Below are positions 1 to 9,701 of a DNA stretch of 64,000 nucleotides, piece by piece. Location: assembly GCF_014279875.1 (NCBI RefSeq), contig NZ_CP047952.1:2294001-2358000 (forward strand), written 5' to 3'. Each line of letters opens with the position of its first letter. The first letter of the stretch is position 1. The notes beneath the pieces were generated by a model that worked only from the letters and a program-made list of their open reading frames with translations, made no database searches and was not told where the DNA came from. The DNA comes from Synechococcus sp. MEDNS5 (GTDB lineage Bacteria > Cyanobacteriota > Cyanobacteriia > PCC-6307 > Cyanobiaceae). The position numbers were made by a program, and so were the translations under genes.

Positions 1-637
1 GGCGGTGGATCCGCTCACAAAGCCTGCCGATGGTCTGCACGCTGAGAGAGGGGCGCCAGCTGTACCCACAACTGCGCTGAATCAACACCAATCCGCAGGG
101 CTGATCGAGCATGTGATCCACTCCCTGCTCATCCACCGAACCATCCGGACGCAGAGGCAGTTCCTCGTAGGCAACGCCGAAGTCCCGAAGGGATCCCTGC
201 CCCTCACCCCGCAGACCGATCACCTCTTCCAAGGTGTCGTAGGGACGCCCAGTGATGGACACCATGCGATCGCCCGGACGAAGCACTCCAAACAGGGCTG
301 CAGCAATGGCATGGGTACCGCTGACGAATTGCAATCGGACCGCTGCGGCTTCTGCACCTAACACCCGGGCGAACACCCGATCGATCACCTCCCGCCCCTG
401 ATCGCCGTGGCCATAACCGCTCACCGAGGCGAAGTGCTGAACCCCCACCCGTTCCGCCGCAAAAGCGTCCAGAACCCGTCGCAACCGGGGAGCAACAGCG
501 GCGGTTCGCGTTCTGGCGATTGGTTCCAAGCGCTCGCGAACAGCTTGAACGCGTGCTCGCGCTAAAGCCAGTGCCTCGCTGGGTTCCAAAGGAGGTTGGG
601 GGGGGTGTATCCCCCACGATTCTGAATCCATTGCCAT
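1..637 (-). CDS. YnbB-type PLP-dependent protein (methionine gamma-lyase / aluminium-resistance family), C-terminus outside window
   Basis: Read on the minus strand from ATG at 637 (second ATG at 631) the frame stays open to the window edge, so about 212 N-terminal residues are present. The translation contains SGYGHGDQGREVIDRVFA and, shortly after, FVSGTHAIAAALFGVLRPGD. These are hallmarks of the COG4100 fold-type I PLP enzymes annotated as aluminium-resistance protein or cystathionine beta-lyase family. The PLP-binding lysine would lie beyond the window. The in vivo substrate of this family is not established. It is divergent from the desaturase at 752, with a 114-bp gap. Family assignment is confident; function is not. 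Confidence 0.85.
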   Translation of the reverse strand, partial: MAMDSESWGIHPPQPPLEPSEALALARARVQAVRERLEPIARTRTAAVAPRLRRVLDAFAAERVGVQHFASVSGYGHGDQGREVIDRVFARVLGAEAAAVRLQFVSGTHAIAAALFGVLRPGDRMVSITGRPYDTLEEVIGLRGEGQGSLRDFGVAYEELPLRPDGSVDEQGVDHMLDQPCGLVLIQRSCGYSWRPSLSVQTIGRLCERIHR

Positions 638-751
638 CGGAAACCCGCGGAGAACCTGCTGCGTTCTTTTACATTCACATCTCCAACCGTCTGTTTCCTT
701 TCCTTCTGTGTCCGTTCGGACTGCAGCTGGAACGGATCATGGAGATTCTTC

Positions 752-1663
752 TTGGTTACCACCAGCCCAGCCGACACCGGCAGCCAACGGGACCTGCGCA
801 TGCGCGCAGCCGTCATGGCGCCCAGAGCGCCGTTGCCGCGCCGGCAGCGACGTCTGAAGGGAGGAACCACAAGCTTCATGGTGGTGATGCACGTGCTCGC
901 CACCGTGGCCTTGCTTCCCCGGTTTTGGAGCTGGCAAGGCATCGCCACCTTCGCTGTTCTTTATTGGATGACGGTGCTCGGTGTGACCCTGGGTCTGCAC
1001 CGCCTGGTGGCACACCGCAGCTTCGAGGTGCCGTCATGGCTAGAGAAAACATTGGTGCTCATGGGCACCCTGGCCTGCCAGAGCGGGCCGATCGAGTGGA
1101 TTGCACTCCACCGCCATCACCATCGCTTCTCCGACCAGCCCAATGATCACCACGACGCCGGTCGCGGCCTCTGGTGGAGTCACAGCGAATGGATGCTTCA
1201 CGACATCCCGGCGTTGGAACACAAGGAGCGTTACGCCGGGGATCTGCTCAGCAGTCCGTTTTATGTGTGGCTCGACCGTTGGTTCCTGCTGCTGCAGATC
1301 CCCCTGGGTCTAGCGCTGTACTGGTATGGCAATGCGGCCGACGTGCACGGCGGCGGACTCGGACTTGTGCTCTGGGCCATTCCTCTTCGCCTGGTGGTCG
1401 TGTATCACGTCACCTGGCTTGTGAATTCCGCCACCCACGCATTTGGCTACCGCAATTTCGATTGCCCAGACCTTTCCCGCAACTGCTGGTGGGTGGCAGT
1501 GCTGTCCTTCGGCGAAGGCTGGCACAACAATCATCACGCCCATCCGGCCAGCGCCCGTCATGGCCTGCGCTGGTTCGAAGTGGACATCACCTGGCTGCAT
1601 ATTCGTCTGCTGCAGAAACTGGGACTGACCCGCCGTGTTCGCCAGGCGCGTTACCCCGGCTGA
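752..1663 (+). CDS. desC: Acyl-CoA-type delta-9 fatty acid desaturase (DesC family), first copy
   Basis: A membrane di-iron desaturase of about 303 residues with the three histidine boxes in order: HRLVAH near residue 83, HRHHH near residue 120 and HNNHH in the C-terminal third. Hydrophobic segments lie around residues 40-80 and 165-220. The family introduces the first (delta-9) double bond into C16/C18 acyl chains and sets membrane fluidity. The start is taken as TTG at 752, because GGAG lies at 741-744 with 7 nt spacing; ATG at 800 and 815 are alternatives. Its last 13 bases overlap the convergent gene at 1651. A paralogue lies at 2432; the two share an identical 39-bp block. The chain-length preference cannot be read from sequence. 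Confidence 0.9.
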   Translation: MVTTSPADTGSQRDLRMRAAVMAPRAPLPRRQRRLKGGTTSFMVVMHVLATVALLPRFWSWQGIATFAVLYWMTVLGVTLGLHRLVAHRSFEVPSWLEKTLVLMGTLACQSGPIEWIALHRHHHRFSDQPNDHHDAGRGLWWSHSEWMLHDIPALEHKERYAGDLLSSPFYVWLDRWFLLLQIPLGLALYWYGNAADVHGGGLGLVLWAIPLRLVVVYHVTWLVNSATHAFGYRNFDCPDLSRNCWWVAVLSFGEGWHNNHHAHPASARHGLRWFEVDITWLHIRLLQKLGLTRRVRQARYPG

Positions 1664-2376
1664 GTGGTCGCGCGAAGCTCGGCGAGAAAGGCTTCAGCAC
1701 TGAGGCCCTGGCGGCCCTCCAGCTTGAGGTGCGTGGCATAAAGATCGAGGAACTCGCCGTCGAGTTCCTCAGCGCTGTAGTCACGCATCCCCGCCATCAC
1801 CTCCGCAAAACGCTCGCGGCGCTGGTTTTTGCTAACTGGATAAGCCTCCATCACCAGATCACGGCACTGACGCCAGGACTGCCCGCGGCAGAGTCTGTCG
1901 GCAATGGCGGCACTGAGGAGCGCCGCCTCCTGGGGCGCAATCCGCCAATCAAAGCCGGGCGGCAGAACCGCTAAGCCAACAAAGATCTCGAACAAGGCTC
2001 CGGCACCAAGAGGATTTGATTGGGCATCAAGCAGGGGCACCGCTCCCTCTTTCAGCACCTTGAGCAGATCGGGATGCACCTCAGCCAGGTGCTCCTGGAT
2101 TGGAGCCAGGCCGGCGTGAAGCACCGTATTGGCCTGACCGAGGGCCAGAAACACCTCGGGGCCCGGGGAGGCGAGCTTGCCGTTGCGCAGGTTGGAGATC
2201 TGGGAGTTGTGCACACGCCCCAGATCGAGCGCATCCGCCAAGGCAGGCAACACCTTGTGCGACCAGCCATTGCGCTCATGCCAGACGTGAATGAGATGGG
2301 CCATCGCTTGACGCCCCTCGGCCAGCTGATCGCGATAACCTCTGGTCACATGATCAGCATCACTAGTGTTGCTCAT
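1651..2376 (-). CDS. HTH-containing conserved hypothetical protein between the two desaturases
   Basis: A 241-residue protein starting at ATG 2376. Residues about 50-80 (around NSQISNLRNGKL) look like a Cro/XRE-type helix-turn-helix: a short helix, a turn and a recognition helix rich in N, S and R. The remaining 150 residues are soluble, mostly helical-looking and match no domain I recognise. Its 3' end overlaps desaturase 1 by 13 bp. Its start is divergent from desaturase 2, and a 14-bp palindrome (2383-2396) lies immediately upstream. A DNA-binding role, possibly on its own and the desaturase promoter, is inferred from motif and position only. Confidence 0.7.
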   Translation of the reverse strand: MSNTSDADHVTRGYRDQLAEGRQAMAHLIHVWHERNGWSHKVLPALADALDLGRVHNSQISNLRNGKLASPGPEVFLALGQANTVLHAGLAPIQEHLAEVHPDLLKVLKEGAVPLLDAQSNPLGAGALFEIFVGLAVLPPGFDWRIAPQEAALLSAAIADRLCRGQSWRQCRDLVMEAYPVSKNQRRERFAEVMAGMRDYSAEELDGEFLDLYATHLKLEGRQGLSAEAFLAELRATTQPG

Positions 2377-2379
2377 TGC

Positions 2380-2406
2380 TTGATACGGATCCGTATTGCG
2401 TATAGT
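2380..2406 (+). promoter_or_regulatory. Candidate promoter and operator of desaturase 2 with a 14-bp perfect palindrome
   Basis: ATACGGATCCGTAT at 2383-2396 is a perfect palindrome. A possible -35 (TTGATA, 2380-2385) and -10 (TATAGT, 2401-2406) on the plus strand bracket it with 15-bp spacing, slightly short of the usual 17. On the minus strand the palindrome lies 7-20 nt upstream of the HTH gene's ATG. This placement suits an operator controlling both divergent genes, but no binding data can be derived from sequence. Confidence 0.4.
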
Positions 2407-2431
2407 CTGCGGATATCAACCAGATAAGGCC

Positions 2432-3364
2432 ATGGTCTCCAGCGTCATCACTGCGCCATCACCACCCAGTCGACCGGCAGCTTCGCACCGGGCCCAGGCG
2501 CTTGCAACCCTGTTACACCAGCCTCGCCGGGGCGAGACCTTCGCGGCGCCGAAAAAGGGTCTTCACTGGCTGACGATCGGTTTCATGATCGTGATCCATA
2601 GCCTGGCCCTGTTGGCCTTGCTGCCGATGTTCTGGAGCTGGCAGGCCGTTACCAGCCTGCTGGTGCTCTACTGGGTCACCGCCTGCCTGGGCGTGACCAT
2701 CGGCTATCACCGCCTGCTGTCCCACCGGTCCTTCCAGCTCCCTCGCTGGCTGGAACGCTTCTTCGCCACTTGCGGCGCCCTCAGCTGCCAGCACGGACCG
2801 ATCGACTGGGTGGGATTGCACCGCCATCACCACAAGTTCTCCGATACGGATGCGGATCACCACAACAGTCACCGCGGTTTCTGGTGGAGCCACATGGGTT
2901 GGATGTTCCAGACTGTCACAGCCATGCAGGCCGTGCCCCGCATGACCGGCGACCTGGCACAGGATCCTTACTACCGCTGGCTGAATAACAATTTCCTGCT
3001 GCTGCAGTTGCCCTTGGCAGGCCTGCTGTTTTGGATTGGCACCGCCACTGGAGCTGGCGGCTGGGCCTTGGTGCTGTGGGGCATCCCCCTACGCCTGGTG
3101 CTGGTGTATCACGTCACCTGGCTTGTGAATTCCGCCACCCACTGCTGGGGAACCGTGGCTTACGACAGCGGTGACGCCTCCCGCAACAACAAGTGGGTGG
3201 CCGCCCTCACCTTCGGCGAAGGCTGGCACAACAACCACCACGCCTATCCACACTCCGCCCGCCACGGACTGCAACCGGGGCAGATCGACCTCACCTGGGA
3301 GCACATCAGGCTGATGCGAGCCCTGGGACTGGCCACGAAAATACGCCTGCCCGTCGCGTCGTAA
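2432..3364 (+). CDS. desC: Acyl-CoA-type delta-9 fatty acid desaturase (DesC family), second copy
   Basis: About 310 residues from ATG 2432, preceded by ATAAGG; an in-frame TTG at 2396 would add 12 residues but lies inside the palindrome. The three histidine boxes are HRLLSH, HRHHH and HNNHH, in the same spacing as the first copy. It carries the same WWSHxxW and YHVTWLVNSATH signatures. It is clearly paralogous to the gene at 752 but has a different N-terminus. Marine picocyanobacteria often carry several DesC-type enzymes for sn-1 or sn-2 acyl chains (family knowledge); which position this one uses cannot be told. Its promoter region carries a palindrome next to a divergent HTH gene, so it may be the regulated copy. 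Confidence 0.9.
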   Translation: MVSSVITAPSPPSRPAASHRAQALATLLHQPRRGETFAAPKKGLHWLTIGFMIVIHSLALLALLPMFWSWQAVTSLLVLYWVTACLGVTIGYHRLLSHRSFQLPRWLERFFATCGALSCQHGPIDWVGLHRHHHKFSDTDADHHNSHRGFWWSHMGWMFQTVTAMQAVPRMTGDLAQDPYYRWLNNNFLLLQLPLAGLLFWIGTATGAGGWALVLWGIPLRLVLVYHVTWLVNSATHCWGTVAYDSGDASRNNKWVAALTFGEGWHNNHHAYPHSARHGLQPGQIDLTWEHIRLMRALGLATKIRLPVAS

Positions 3365-3405
3365 AATTATCGATCGCTCATTAGACGTCGTCCGGAATCA
3401 TCGCC

Positions 3406-3864
3406 ATGGCCAAGCGCGTACAAGTCGTTCTGAATGAGGACGTTCTCAGCCTCGGCCGGGATGGCGACATGGTGGAAGTTGCTCCCGGGTATGCCCGCAA
3501 CTTCCTTCTCCCTTACGGCAAAGCCGTTCCAGTCACCCCAGCGGTGATGAAGCAGGTGGAGCATCGCCGGGCGAAGGAGGCTGAGCGCCAAGCCGCACTC
3601 AAGCAAGAAGCCCTGGCCTTCCGCACCGCCCTCGACACCATCGGTCGCTTCACCGTGAAGAAGCAAACGGGCGATGACGACGTGCTGTTCGGCACCGTCA
3701 CCAATGGCGACGTGGCCGAAGTGATCGAAGAGGCCACCAAGAAGGAGGTGGACCGCCGCGACATCACCGTTCCCGACATCCACCGCACCGGCAATTACAA
3801 GGTCAGCGTCAAGCTGCACAGTGAAGTCACCGCTGAGATCAACCTGGAAGTGGTCAGCTACTGA
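3406..3864 (+). CDS. rplI: 50S ribosomal protein L9
   Basis: A 152-residue protein of normal L9 length. The N-terminal domain has the conserved stretch [20 protein letters not shown] (about residues 19-38), a long helical linker of charged residues follows (about 45-75), and the C-terminal domain contains [15 protein letters not shown]9 binds 23S rRNA near the L1 stalk and helps maintain reading frame. It sits 100 bp upstream of dnaB in the same direction, an order common in bacteria. Codons and composition match the neighbouring core genes. Confidence 0.97.
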   Translation: MAKRVQVVLNEDVLSLGRDGDMVEVAPGYARNFLLPYGKAVPVTPAVMKQVEHRRAKEAERQAALKQEALAFRTALDTIGRFTVKKQTGDDDVLFGTVTNGDVAEVIEEATKKEVDRRDITVPDIHRTGNYKVSVKLHSEVTAEINLEVVSY

Positions 3865-3964
3865 CCCACCAGGTCGCAGAAGGATGTGTGAGGCCGTCAC
3901 AGCCCACTCTGTTTCGTGCTCGCAAGTACGCCAGAGTGGGCGTCGGCGTTGAAAGGTCAGGCCC

Positions 3965-5383
3965 ATGGTGAGCGTTCCCCTGACGGATGCCGGCGGCGAG
4001 TCCGCCGACGGGGATCGCCGTAGTTTCGGCAAGGGGCGTCGGCGGGATGAACCCAACTTCGAGGCCCTGCCCGATTCCGTTCCGCCCCAGAACGTGGAAG
4101 CAGAGGAAGCCGTGTTGGGTGGCATCCTGCTGGACCCCGACGCCATCGGCCGGGTAGCCGATGTGTTGCAGCCGGAGGCTTTTTATCTCGGTGCGCATCG
4201 GGAGATCTTCCGCACTGCGGTGATGCTCCACAGCCAGGGCAAACCCACCGACCTCACGGCCATGACCGCTTGGCTGGCCGACACAGGAGCGCTCGAGAAA
4301 GTAGGCGGCAGCAACCGGCTCGTGGAGCTGGTGGAGCGGGTGGCCTCCACCGCTTCGATCGAGCAGGTGGCCCGCCTGGTGATGGACAAGTTCCTGCGGC
4401 GGCAGCTGATCCGCTCCGGCAACGAGGTGATCCAACTGGGCTTTGATCAAAGCCTGCCGATGGAGCAGGTGCTCGACAAAGCCGAGCAGACGATTTTTGC
4501 GATCAGTCAGGAGAAGCCCTCAAAGGGCCTCACTCCCACAGCCGAAATTCTCACCAGCACGTTCAACGAGATCGAAAGCCGTTCGCTGGGCACCTCGGTG
4601 GCGGGCATCCCGGTGAATTTCTACGACCTGGATGCCATGACCCAGGGCCTGCAACGCAGCGACCTGATCATCGTGGCCGGCAGGCCGGCCATGGGCAAAA
4701 CCTCGATCGTGCTCAACCTGGCCAAGAACGTGGCCCAGCTGCACGATCTGCCGGTGTGCGTGTTCTCCCTGGAGATGAGCAAGGAGCAACTCACCTACAG
4801 GCTGCTTTCGATGGAGGTAGGCATCGAAGCCGGGCGCCTGCGCACGGGCAGGCTGCAACAGGAGGAGTGGCCCTTGCTGGGGCAGGGCATCAACACCCTG
4901 GGGCAACTACCGATCTACATCGACGACAAACCCAACTCCGGCGTGTTGGAAATGCGCTCTCTCTGCCGGCGCTTGATGGCCGAACAGGGCAAGGAACTGG
5001 GCCTGGTGGTGATCGACTACCTGCAACTAATGGAGGGCTCCAGCCCAGACAACCGTGTGCAGGAGATTTCCCGCATCACCCGTGCCCTTAAGGGCATGGC
5101 ACGGGAACTGAACGTGCCCGTGATCGCCCTTTCCCAGCTCAGCCGTGGCGTGGAATCCCGCACCAACAAACGGCCGATGCTGAGCGACCTGCGCGAATCA
5201 GGCTCGATTGAGCAAGACGCCGATCTGGTGCTGATGATCTACCGCGACGAGTACTACAACCCCGAAACCCCAGACCGGGGCATCACCGAAGTGATCGTGA
5301 CCAAGCACCGCAACGGTCCGGTTGGCACAGTGAAACTGCTGTTCGAGCCCCAGTTCACTCGTTTCCGAAATCTGGCGGCGTAA
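3965..5383 (+). CDS. dnaB: Replicative DNA helicase DnaB
   Basis: A 472-residue helicase. After a short, charged N-terminal extension, residues about 37-140 are the DnaB N-terminal helical domain ([18 protein letters not shown]). The RecA-type C-terminal domain follows, with Walker [11 protein letters not shown] near residue 238, Walker [10 protein letters not shown] and the motif [14 protein letters not shown]. It forms the hexameric ring that unwinds DNA ahead of the replisome. No intein is present: the P-loop is uninterrupted. ATG 3965 is 100 bp after rplI, probably in the same transcription unit. Confidence 0.97.
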   Translation: MVSVPLTDAGGESADGDRRSFGKGRRRDEPNFEALPDSVPPQNVEAEEAVLGGILLDPDAIGRVADVLQPEAFYLGAHREIFRTAVMLHSQGKPTDLTAMTAWLADTGALEKVGGSNRLVELVERVASTASIEQVARLVMDKFLRRQLIRSGNEVIQLGFDQSLPMEQVLDKAEQTIFAISQEKPSKGLTPTAEILTSTFNEIESRSLGTSVAGIPVNFYDLDAMTQGLQRSDLIIVAGRPAMGKTSIVLNLAKNVAQLHDLPVCVFSLEMSKEQLTYRLLSMEVGIEAGRLRTGRLQQEEWPLLGQGINTLGQLPIYIDDKPNSGVLEMRSLCRRLMAEQGKELGLVVIDYLQLMEGSSPDNRVQEISRITRALKGMARELNVPVIALSQLSRGVESRTNKRPMLSDLRESGSIEQDADLVLMIYRDEYYNPETPDRGITEVIVTKHRNGPVGTVKLLFEPQFTRFRNLAA

Positions 5384-5405
5384 GCCGATTGCCGATACTG
5401 GAGCC

Positions 5406-7385
5406 ATGGCCAACAGCTCCGCCCTCACCGAAGTGTTCGACGTGATCGTCGTGGGAGGCGGCCATGCCGGTTGCGAGGCTGCGATCACGGCTGCTCGTTT
5501 GGGGCTGAATACCGCCCTATTTACCCTCAATCTCGACCGAATCGCCTGGCAGCCCTGTAATCCTGCCGTTGGTGGTCCTGCCAAAAGCCAGCTTGTCCAT
5601 GAAGTGGATGCCCTGGGCGGAGTGATCGGCCGACTCGCCGATGCCACGGCGATTCAGAAACGGATCCTCAACGCCAGCCGCGGCCCTGCAGTGTGGGCAC
5701 TGCGCGCCCAAACCGACAAACGCCAATACTCACGCCAGATGCTGCAACTGCTGCAGCACACCCCCAACCTGGCCCTGCGCGAAGCGATGGTGACGGGGCT
5801 GGAGATTGAGGGCGATCCCAGCGGTGGGGGCGAATCCTGGGACCCGAGCCAAGGCCCAGCAGCCAGCATCACCGGCGTACGCACCTATTTCGGCAGCATC
5901 TACGGCGCCAAGGCAGTTGTGCTCACTGCGGGCACCTTCCTCGGCGGCCGCATCTGGGTGGGTCACCAGTCGATGGCCGCCGGCCGCGCTGGCGAACAGG
6001 CCGCCGAAGGGCTCACCGAAGCCCTGCAACAGCTTGGATTCCATACCGACCGACTCAAAACCGGCACCCCGGCGCGGGTGGACCGGCGCAGCATCGCTCT
6101 CGATCAACTCGAAGAGCAACCCAGCGATGCCGCTGATCGCTTCTTCTCCTTTGATCCGGCCGCCTGGGTGAGTGGTGAGCAGATGAGCTGCCACATCACC
6201 CGCACCACAGCCGCCACCCATCAGCTAATCAAAGACAACCTCCACCTCACCGCGATCTACGGCGGCGTGATCGACAGCAAAGGCCCGCGCTACTGCCCCT
6301 CGATCGAAGACAAGATCGTGCGCTTCGCGGACAAAGACAGCCACCAGATCTTCCTCGAGCCGGAGGGGCGCGACACGCCCGAGATCTACGTGCAGGGCTT
6401 CTCCACGGGCCTGCCCGAACCGATCCAGTTGCAACTGCTGCGCAGCCTGCCTGGCCTGGAACAAGCCGTGATGCTGCGACCGGCCTATTCCGTGGATTAC
6501 GACTACCTCCCCGCCACCCAGCTGCTGCCGTCGCTGGAAACCAAACGCGTGCAAGGGCTCTTCAGCGCCGGCCAGCTGAACGGCACCACCGGCTACGAGG
6601 AAGCCGCGGCCCAGGGGCTGGTGGCCGGCCTCAATGCCGTCCGCCGCATCCGCGCCGAGAAGGCGGTGCACTTTCCCAGGGAAGGCAGCTACATCGGCAC
6701 GATGATCGACGATCTGGTGAGCAAGGATCTGCGCGAGCCTTACCGGGTGCTCACCAGCCGTAGTGAATACAGGTTGGTGCTGCGAGGCGACAACGCCGAC
6801 CGCCGGCTAACACCCATGGGCCGTGAACTCGGTCTGATCGATGACAGGCGCTGGCAGTTATTTGAGGACAAACTCCAGGCGATGGAGTCCGAAAAGCAGC
6901 GACTGGAAACCGTGCGCCTCAAGGTGAGTGACCCCGTGGCCCCAGCCGTGGAGCAGGAGACCGGTGCTCCCATCAAAGGTTCAATCACCTTGGCAGACCT
7001 GCTGCGTCGCCCTGGCATGCATGCGGCCGACCTGGTGCGCCACGGCCTGGCCGATGCAAGCCTGCCACTGCCAGTGCGAGAAGGCGCCGAGATCGACATC
7101 AAATACAGCGGTTACCTGGCCCGCCAACAGCAACAGATCGATCAGGTGAAACGCCAGGGCCGGCGCAAGCTTCCTGAAACGATCCACTACGCCAGCATCA
7201 GCACCTTGTCGCGGGAAGCGCGTGAAAAACTCACAGCAGTGCGCCCACTCACCCTGGGACAGGCCAGCCAGATCCCTGGCGTGAGCCAGGCCGATCTCAC
7301 CGCTCTGTTGATATGGCTGGAGCTGCAGCAACGGCGCAGTCAACCCAGCACTCCAGACCTCGCCCCCACTGGCCAGGCTCGATAG
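5406..7385 (+). CDS. mnmG: tRNA uridine-5-carboxymethylaminomethyl modification enzyme MnmG (GidA)
   Basis: A 659-residue FAD protein with the dinucleotide-binding motif GGGHAG at residues 17-22, followed by [22 protein letters not shown], the strongly conserved GidA signature region with a conserved cysteine. The C-terminal helical domain holds the usual [12 protein letters not shown] element. With MnmE it installs the cmnm5 group on U34 of several tRNAs. Length is normal. It lies 22 bp after dnaB on the same strand. Confidence 0.97.
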   Translation: MANSSALTEVFDVIVVGGGHAGCEAAITAARLGLNTALFTLNLDRIAWQPCNPAVGGPAKSQLVHEVDALGGVIGRLADATAIQKRILNASRGPAVWALRAQTDKRQYSRQMLQLLQHTPNLALREAMVTGLEIEGDPSGGGESWDPSQGPAASITGVRTYFGSIYGAKAVVLTAGTFLGGRIWVGHQSMAAGRAGEQAAEGLTEALQQLGFHTDRLKTGTPARVDRRSIALDQLEEQPSDAADRFFSFDPAAWVSGEQMSCHITRTTAATHQLIKDNLHLTAIYGGVIDSKGPRYCPSIEDKIVRFADKDSHQIFLEPEGRDTPEIYVQGFSTGLPEPIQLQLLRSLPGLEQAVMLRPAYSVDYDYLPATQLLPSLETKRVQGLFSAGQLNGTTGYEEAAAQGLVAGLNAVRRIRAEKAVHFPREGSYIGTMIDDLVSKDLREPYRVLTSRSEYRLVLRGDNADRRLTPMGRELGLIDDRRWQLFEDKLQAMESEKQRLETVRLKVSDPVAPAVEQETGAPIKGSITLADLLRRPGMHAADLVRHGLADASLPLPVREGAEIDIKYSGYLARQQQQIDQVKRQGRRKLPETIHYASISTLSREAREKLTAVRPLTLGQASQIPGVSQADLTALLIWLELQQRRSQPSTPDLAPTGQAR

Positions 7386-7409
7386 CGTTGATGGAGACAA
7401 CAACATGCG

Positions 7410-8042
7410 GTGTCTCCCCCCCTTTCCACATCCCGGGCCTACTGGAACCTGCGCGCTGAGCAGGTGATGGATCGGGTATTCAGCGACGGGGAACGCACGC
7501 TGGAAGCTGTTCAGGTGCAAACGCCCAAGGCCAAGGACCCACAGCCACATGCTCGCGTGCCGATCAGCCTCCTGGTAGTGACCCTGATTGGAGTGCTGGG
7601 CACCCTCACCTTGGGTCTCCAGTGGTGGAGCGCCCAACAGGCACTGCAGAGGGAACGCAACCTGGCCCTGATTGAAAAGCTGCGTCAGCGCACACCGGAA
7701 ACCAAGCCCGCCGATGCAGCCACTGCCATTCAGCAATTGGAGCCGGTGACCATTCCCATCCGCTCCCTACCGCTCCCTGAAGAAACAGCGCCGACACGCG
7801 CGGAAGAGGCGTCTGCTGCTGCAACGGTGCCATTGACACCGGAGCCCCTGCTAGTGGGAGTGGTCCACAGCGGCGGGGGCCAGGGATCCGCCATCTTTCA
7901 AGTCGGTGACCAGTCCCTGTCGGCGGCGCCAGGGGAAAGCATCGGCAACAGTGGCTGGTCCCTGCGCAACGTGACGGCAAGCGGTGCGGTGATCGAACGC
8001 GGCGGCGCCAGCCGATCACTTTCGGTAGGAGGAGCCTTCTGA
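7410..8042 (+). CDS. Conserved membrane-anchored protein, function unknown
   Basis: A 210-residue protein with GTG start at 7410, preceded by GGAG at 7393-7396. One membrane segment at about residues 52-72 (SLLVVTLIGVLGTLTLGLQ) is followed by a short charged helix, a Pro/Thr/Ala/Glu-rich linker and a compact C-terminal domain with PEPLLVGVVHSGG and a GESIGNSGWSLRNV repeat-like stretch. That arrangement resembles pilus-assembly or type II secretion accessory proteins of the PilP/GspC kind, but similarity is too weak to name it. Its stop codon overlaps the SD region context of the next gene, so the two are probably translated together. Confidence 0.7.
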   Translation: MSPPLSTSRAYWNLRAEQVMDRVFSDGERTLEAVQVQTPKAKDPQPHARVPISLLVVTLIGVLGTLTLGLQWWSAQQALQRERNLALIEKLRQRTPETKPADAATAIQQLEPVTIPIRSLPLPEETAPTRAEEASAAATVPLTPEPLLVGVVHSGGGQGSAIFQVGDQSLSAAPGESIGNSGWSLRNVTASGAVIERGGASRSLSVGGAF

Positions 8043-8074
8043 ACCCCATCGACGCCCTGACCCCCTCGCCAGCA

Positions 8075-8635
8075 GTGCTCTGGGAGGCCCCCACTGCGGC
8101 TGTTTTGGCAGGAGAAGAACCCGGCTGGCTTCCAGGCCCCTGGCGCTTGATGCTGCTTGGTGATGGCAGCCCAACCAGGCACCTGTGCTTGCTGACCAGC
8201 CATCCAGTCGCCGTGCGCGTGAGTGCCATGGAGGCCGACACAGCACTGGACGGCGCGCCTCGGGAAGTGCGTGAACTCAGCCATCCCCTGCTGCGTCGCC
8301 AGGTGTGGCTGGAATGCGGCGGCATCACCCTCGCCTGGGCAGAGAGCTGGTGGAACCAGACCGAAGCGGAGCAGCACCTCCAAGACCGCAACTTGCCGAT
8401 CTGGATCAGCCTCACCCAGGGACGCTCGGAACTGTTCCGAGAAGTGGATGGCCTGGCCCTGGTGACAGCCCCCTGGCTCGAGCAGGGCTTTGGTGAACAG
8501 GGACCCTTCTGGAGCCGCCATTACCGCTTCTTCCGCCAGGGGCGGGAACTCACCGTGATCCGGGAGGTGTTCAGCCCAGCCCTGGAACGCTGGCTTGGAG
8601 AAGCTCCGCGCCGGCCGCTTCATGCAGCGTCATGA
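8075..8635 (+). CDS. Chorismate lyase-like protein (DUF98/UbiC-like)
   Basis: Contains PGPWRLMLLGDGSPTRHL, the LFREVDGLALV region and the WSRHYRFFRQGRELTVIREVFSP-type ending typical of cyanobacterial chorismate lyase, which releases 4-hydroxybenzoate for quinone synthesis (family knowledge). The start is unclear. GTG at 8075 has no SD. The frame is open further upstream, and a strong AGGAGG at 8027-8032 sits 6 nt before an in-frame CTG at 8039 that overlaps the previous stop (CTGA). Translation may therefore begin at CTG 8039, giving 198 residues. The downstream catalytic glutamate region is intact. Confidence 0.75.
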   Translation: MLWEAPTAAVLAGEEPGWLPGPWRLMLLGDGSPTRHLCLLTSHPVAVRVSAMEADTALDGAPREVRELSHPLLRRQVWLECGGITLAWAESWWNQTEAEQHLQDRNLPIWISLTQGRSELFREVDGLALVTAPWLEQGFGEQGPFWSRHYRFFRQGRELTVIREVFSPALERWLGEAPRRPLHAAS

Positions 8636-8722
8636 AGAAATCAAGCGTTTGATGGGGATTTGAACTTGACAACTTGCTTGCTGTCGTGCTGAAGCAATCA
8701 TGCGCCTATCGGCAACGATTCC

Positions 8723-9151
8723 ATGGCGACCTCCAACTGGGTGAACCTCCACGATCTCGGCCGCAGCTTCGGGATCTCCTCCCGTCATTGCGGACGCATG
8801 CTCGAGCGGGAAGGCTGGCGGGATCGCCACGGGTGTCCGACCCCTGCAGCACTTGACGTGGGCGCGGCCGAGCAACGTGCTCCCCATAGCAAAGGCCGCT
8901 CTGCCCTTTGGAATGTCGAGCTCTGCACCATCGTTCTGGAACGTCAGGGACATCACCCTCTCAGCCGCGACCAGCACGTGAACCAATGGACGGATCTACT
9001 GGAAGCCATGGCGGATGGTTCTCCATCCATCACCACAAGCGCCGATCAGATGGCGGAAGAACTTCCGCCCGATCTGGTCGACGCGGTGAACCAGCAACTG
9101 AACCGGCGCGGTTGCCGATATCAGGTGCAACGGCAGGTCAGGAAAGCCTGA
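8723..9151 (+). CDS. Conserved hypothetical protein, putative DNA-binding
   Basis: A 142-residue protein from ATG 8723. Residues 1-35 (VNLHDLGRSFGISSRHCGRML) read like a winged-helix or HTH segment: a helix, the turn SFGISS, then a basic recognition-like helix. The middle carries KGRSALWNVELCTIVLERQG and the end is helical and charged. I do not recognise a named family. The end overlaps the convergent gene at 9138 by 14 bp. A DNA-binding role is a guess from pattern. Confidence 0.6.
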   Translation: MATSNWVNLHDLGRSFGISSRHCGRMLEREGWRDRHGCPTPAALDVGAAEQRAPHSKGRSALWNVELCTIVLERQGHHPLSRDQHVNQWTDLLEAMADGSPSITTSADQMAEELPPDLVDAVNQQLNRRGCRYQVQRQVRKA

Positions 9152-9659
9152 GAGCCTCGGCCTGCTTGCGAGCCGTTTCCAGCTGCGCCTTGAGGGCCTC
9201 CTCATCGGTGTGGCTGAGGTTGGTGTGGATCAGTCGGGCATGGGGAGCATGGCGGCGCAGGCGCTCGATCACCCGATCCGGCGTGGAGTCGCGCACCAGC
9301 AGAGCCAGAGCAGCACTGCCCTGGGGCAACGTCTCCGCCAGTTCCTCGAGAAACTTGTCGTTGATTCCGATGTCGTTGAGGGCACCGGAAGCGGCACCGG
9401 CGCCAGCCCCCACCGCCGCGCCCAACAGGGGATTGGCGAAGATCAATCCGATGAGCAAACCCCAGAAGGTGCCTCCCATGGCACCGGCTGCGGTCATGTT
9501 GATCGCCTGGCGCAGATGCACATGACCATCATCACCGTGCTCCAGAACCACCGCATCCTCCAGGGTGATCAGATGCTCCTGCTGGATGGTGACCAGCTCA
9601 CGCCGAACCTCCTCAGCCTCAGTGACCTTCGGGAAGCCCACAACCACAAGGTTGCTCAT
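9138..9659 (-). CDS. DUF1269-type membrane protein
   Basis: A 173-residue protein with the usual DUF1269 layout: an N-terminal soluble alpha/beta part (MSNLVVVGFPKVTEAEEVRREL), a glycine- and alanine-rich membrane hairpin at about residues 55-95 (AMGGTFWGLLIGLIFANPLLG then AAVGAGAGAASG), and a C-terminal soluble part ending in a charged helix. Members are widespread in cyanobacteria; their role is unknown. It overlaps the convergent upstream gene by 14 bp. Confidence 0.8.
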   Translation of the reverse strand: MSNLVVVGFPKVTEAEEVRRELVTIQQEHLITLEDAVVLEHGDDGHVHLRQAINMTAAGAMGGTFWGLLIGLIFANPLLGAAVGAGAGAASGALNDIGINDKFLEELAETLPQGSAALALLVRDSTPDRVIERLRRHAPHARLIHTNLSHTDEEALKAQLETARKQAEALRLS

Positions 9660-9701
9660 GACCGTTGATTCAGCTGAGCGGAGCCTAGGGGCTATCGAAC
9701 C

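Noticed and set aside
204-617. Minus frame with Arg/Ser-rich sequence at the left edge
   Set aside because: A different minus frame (1-637) gives a clear YnbB-family protein.
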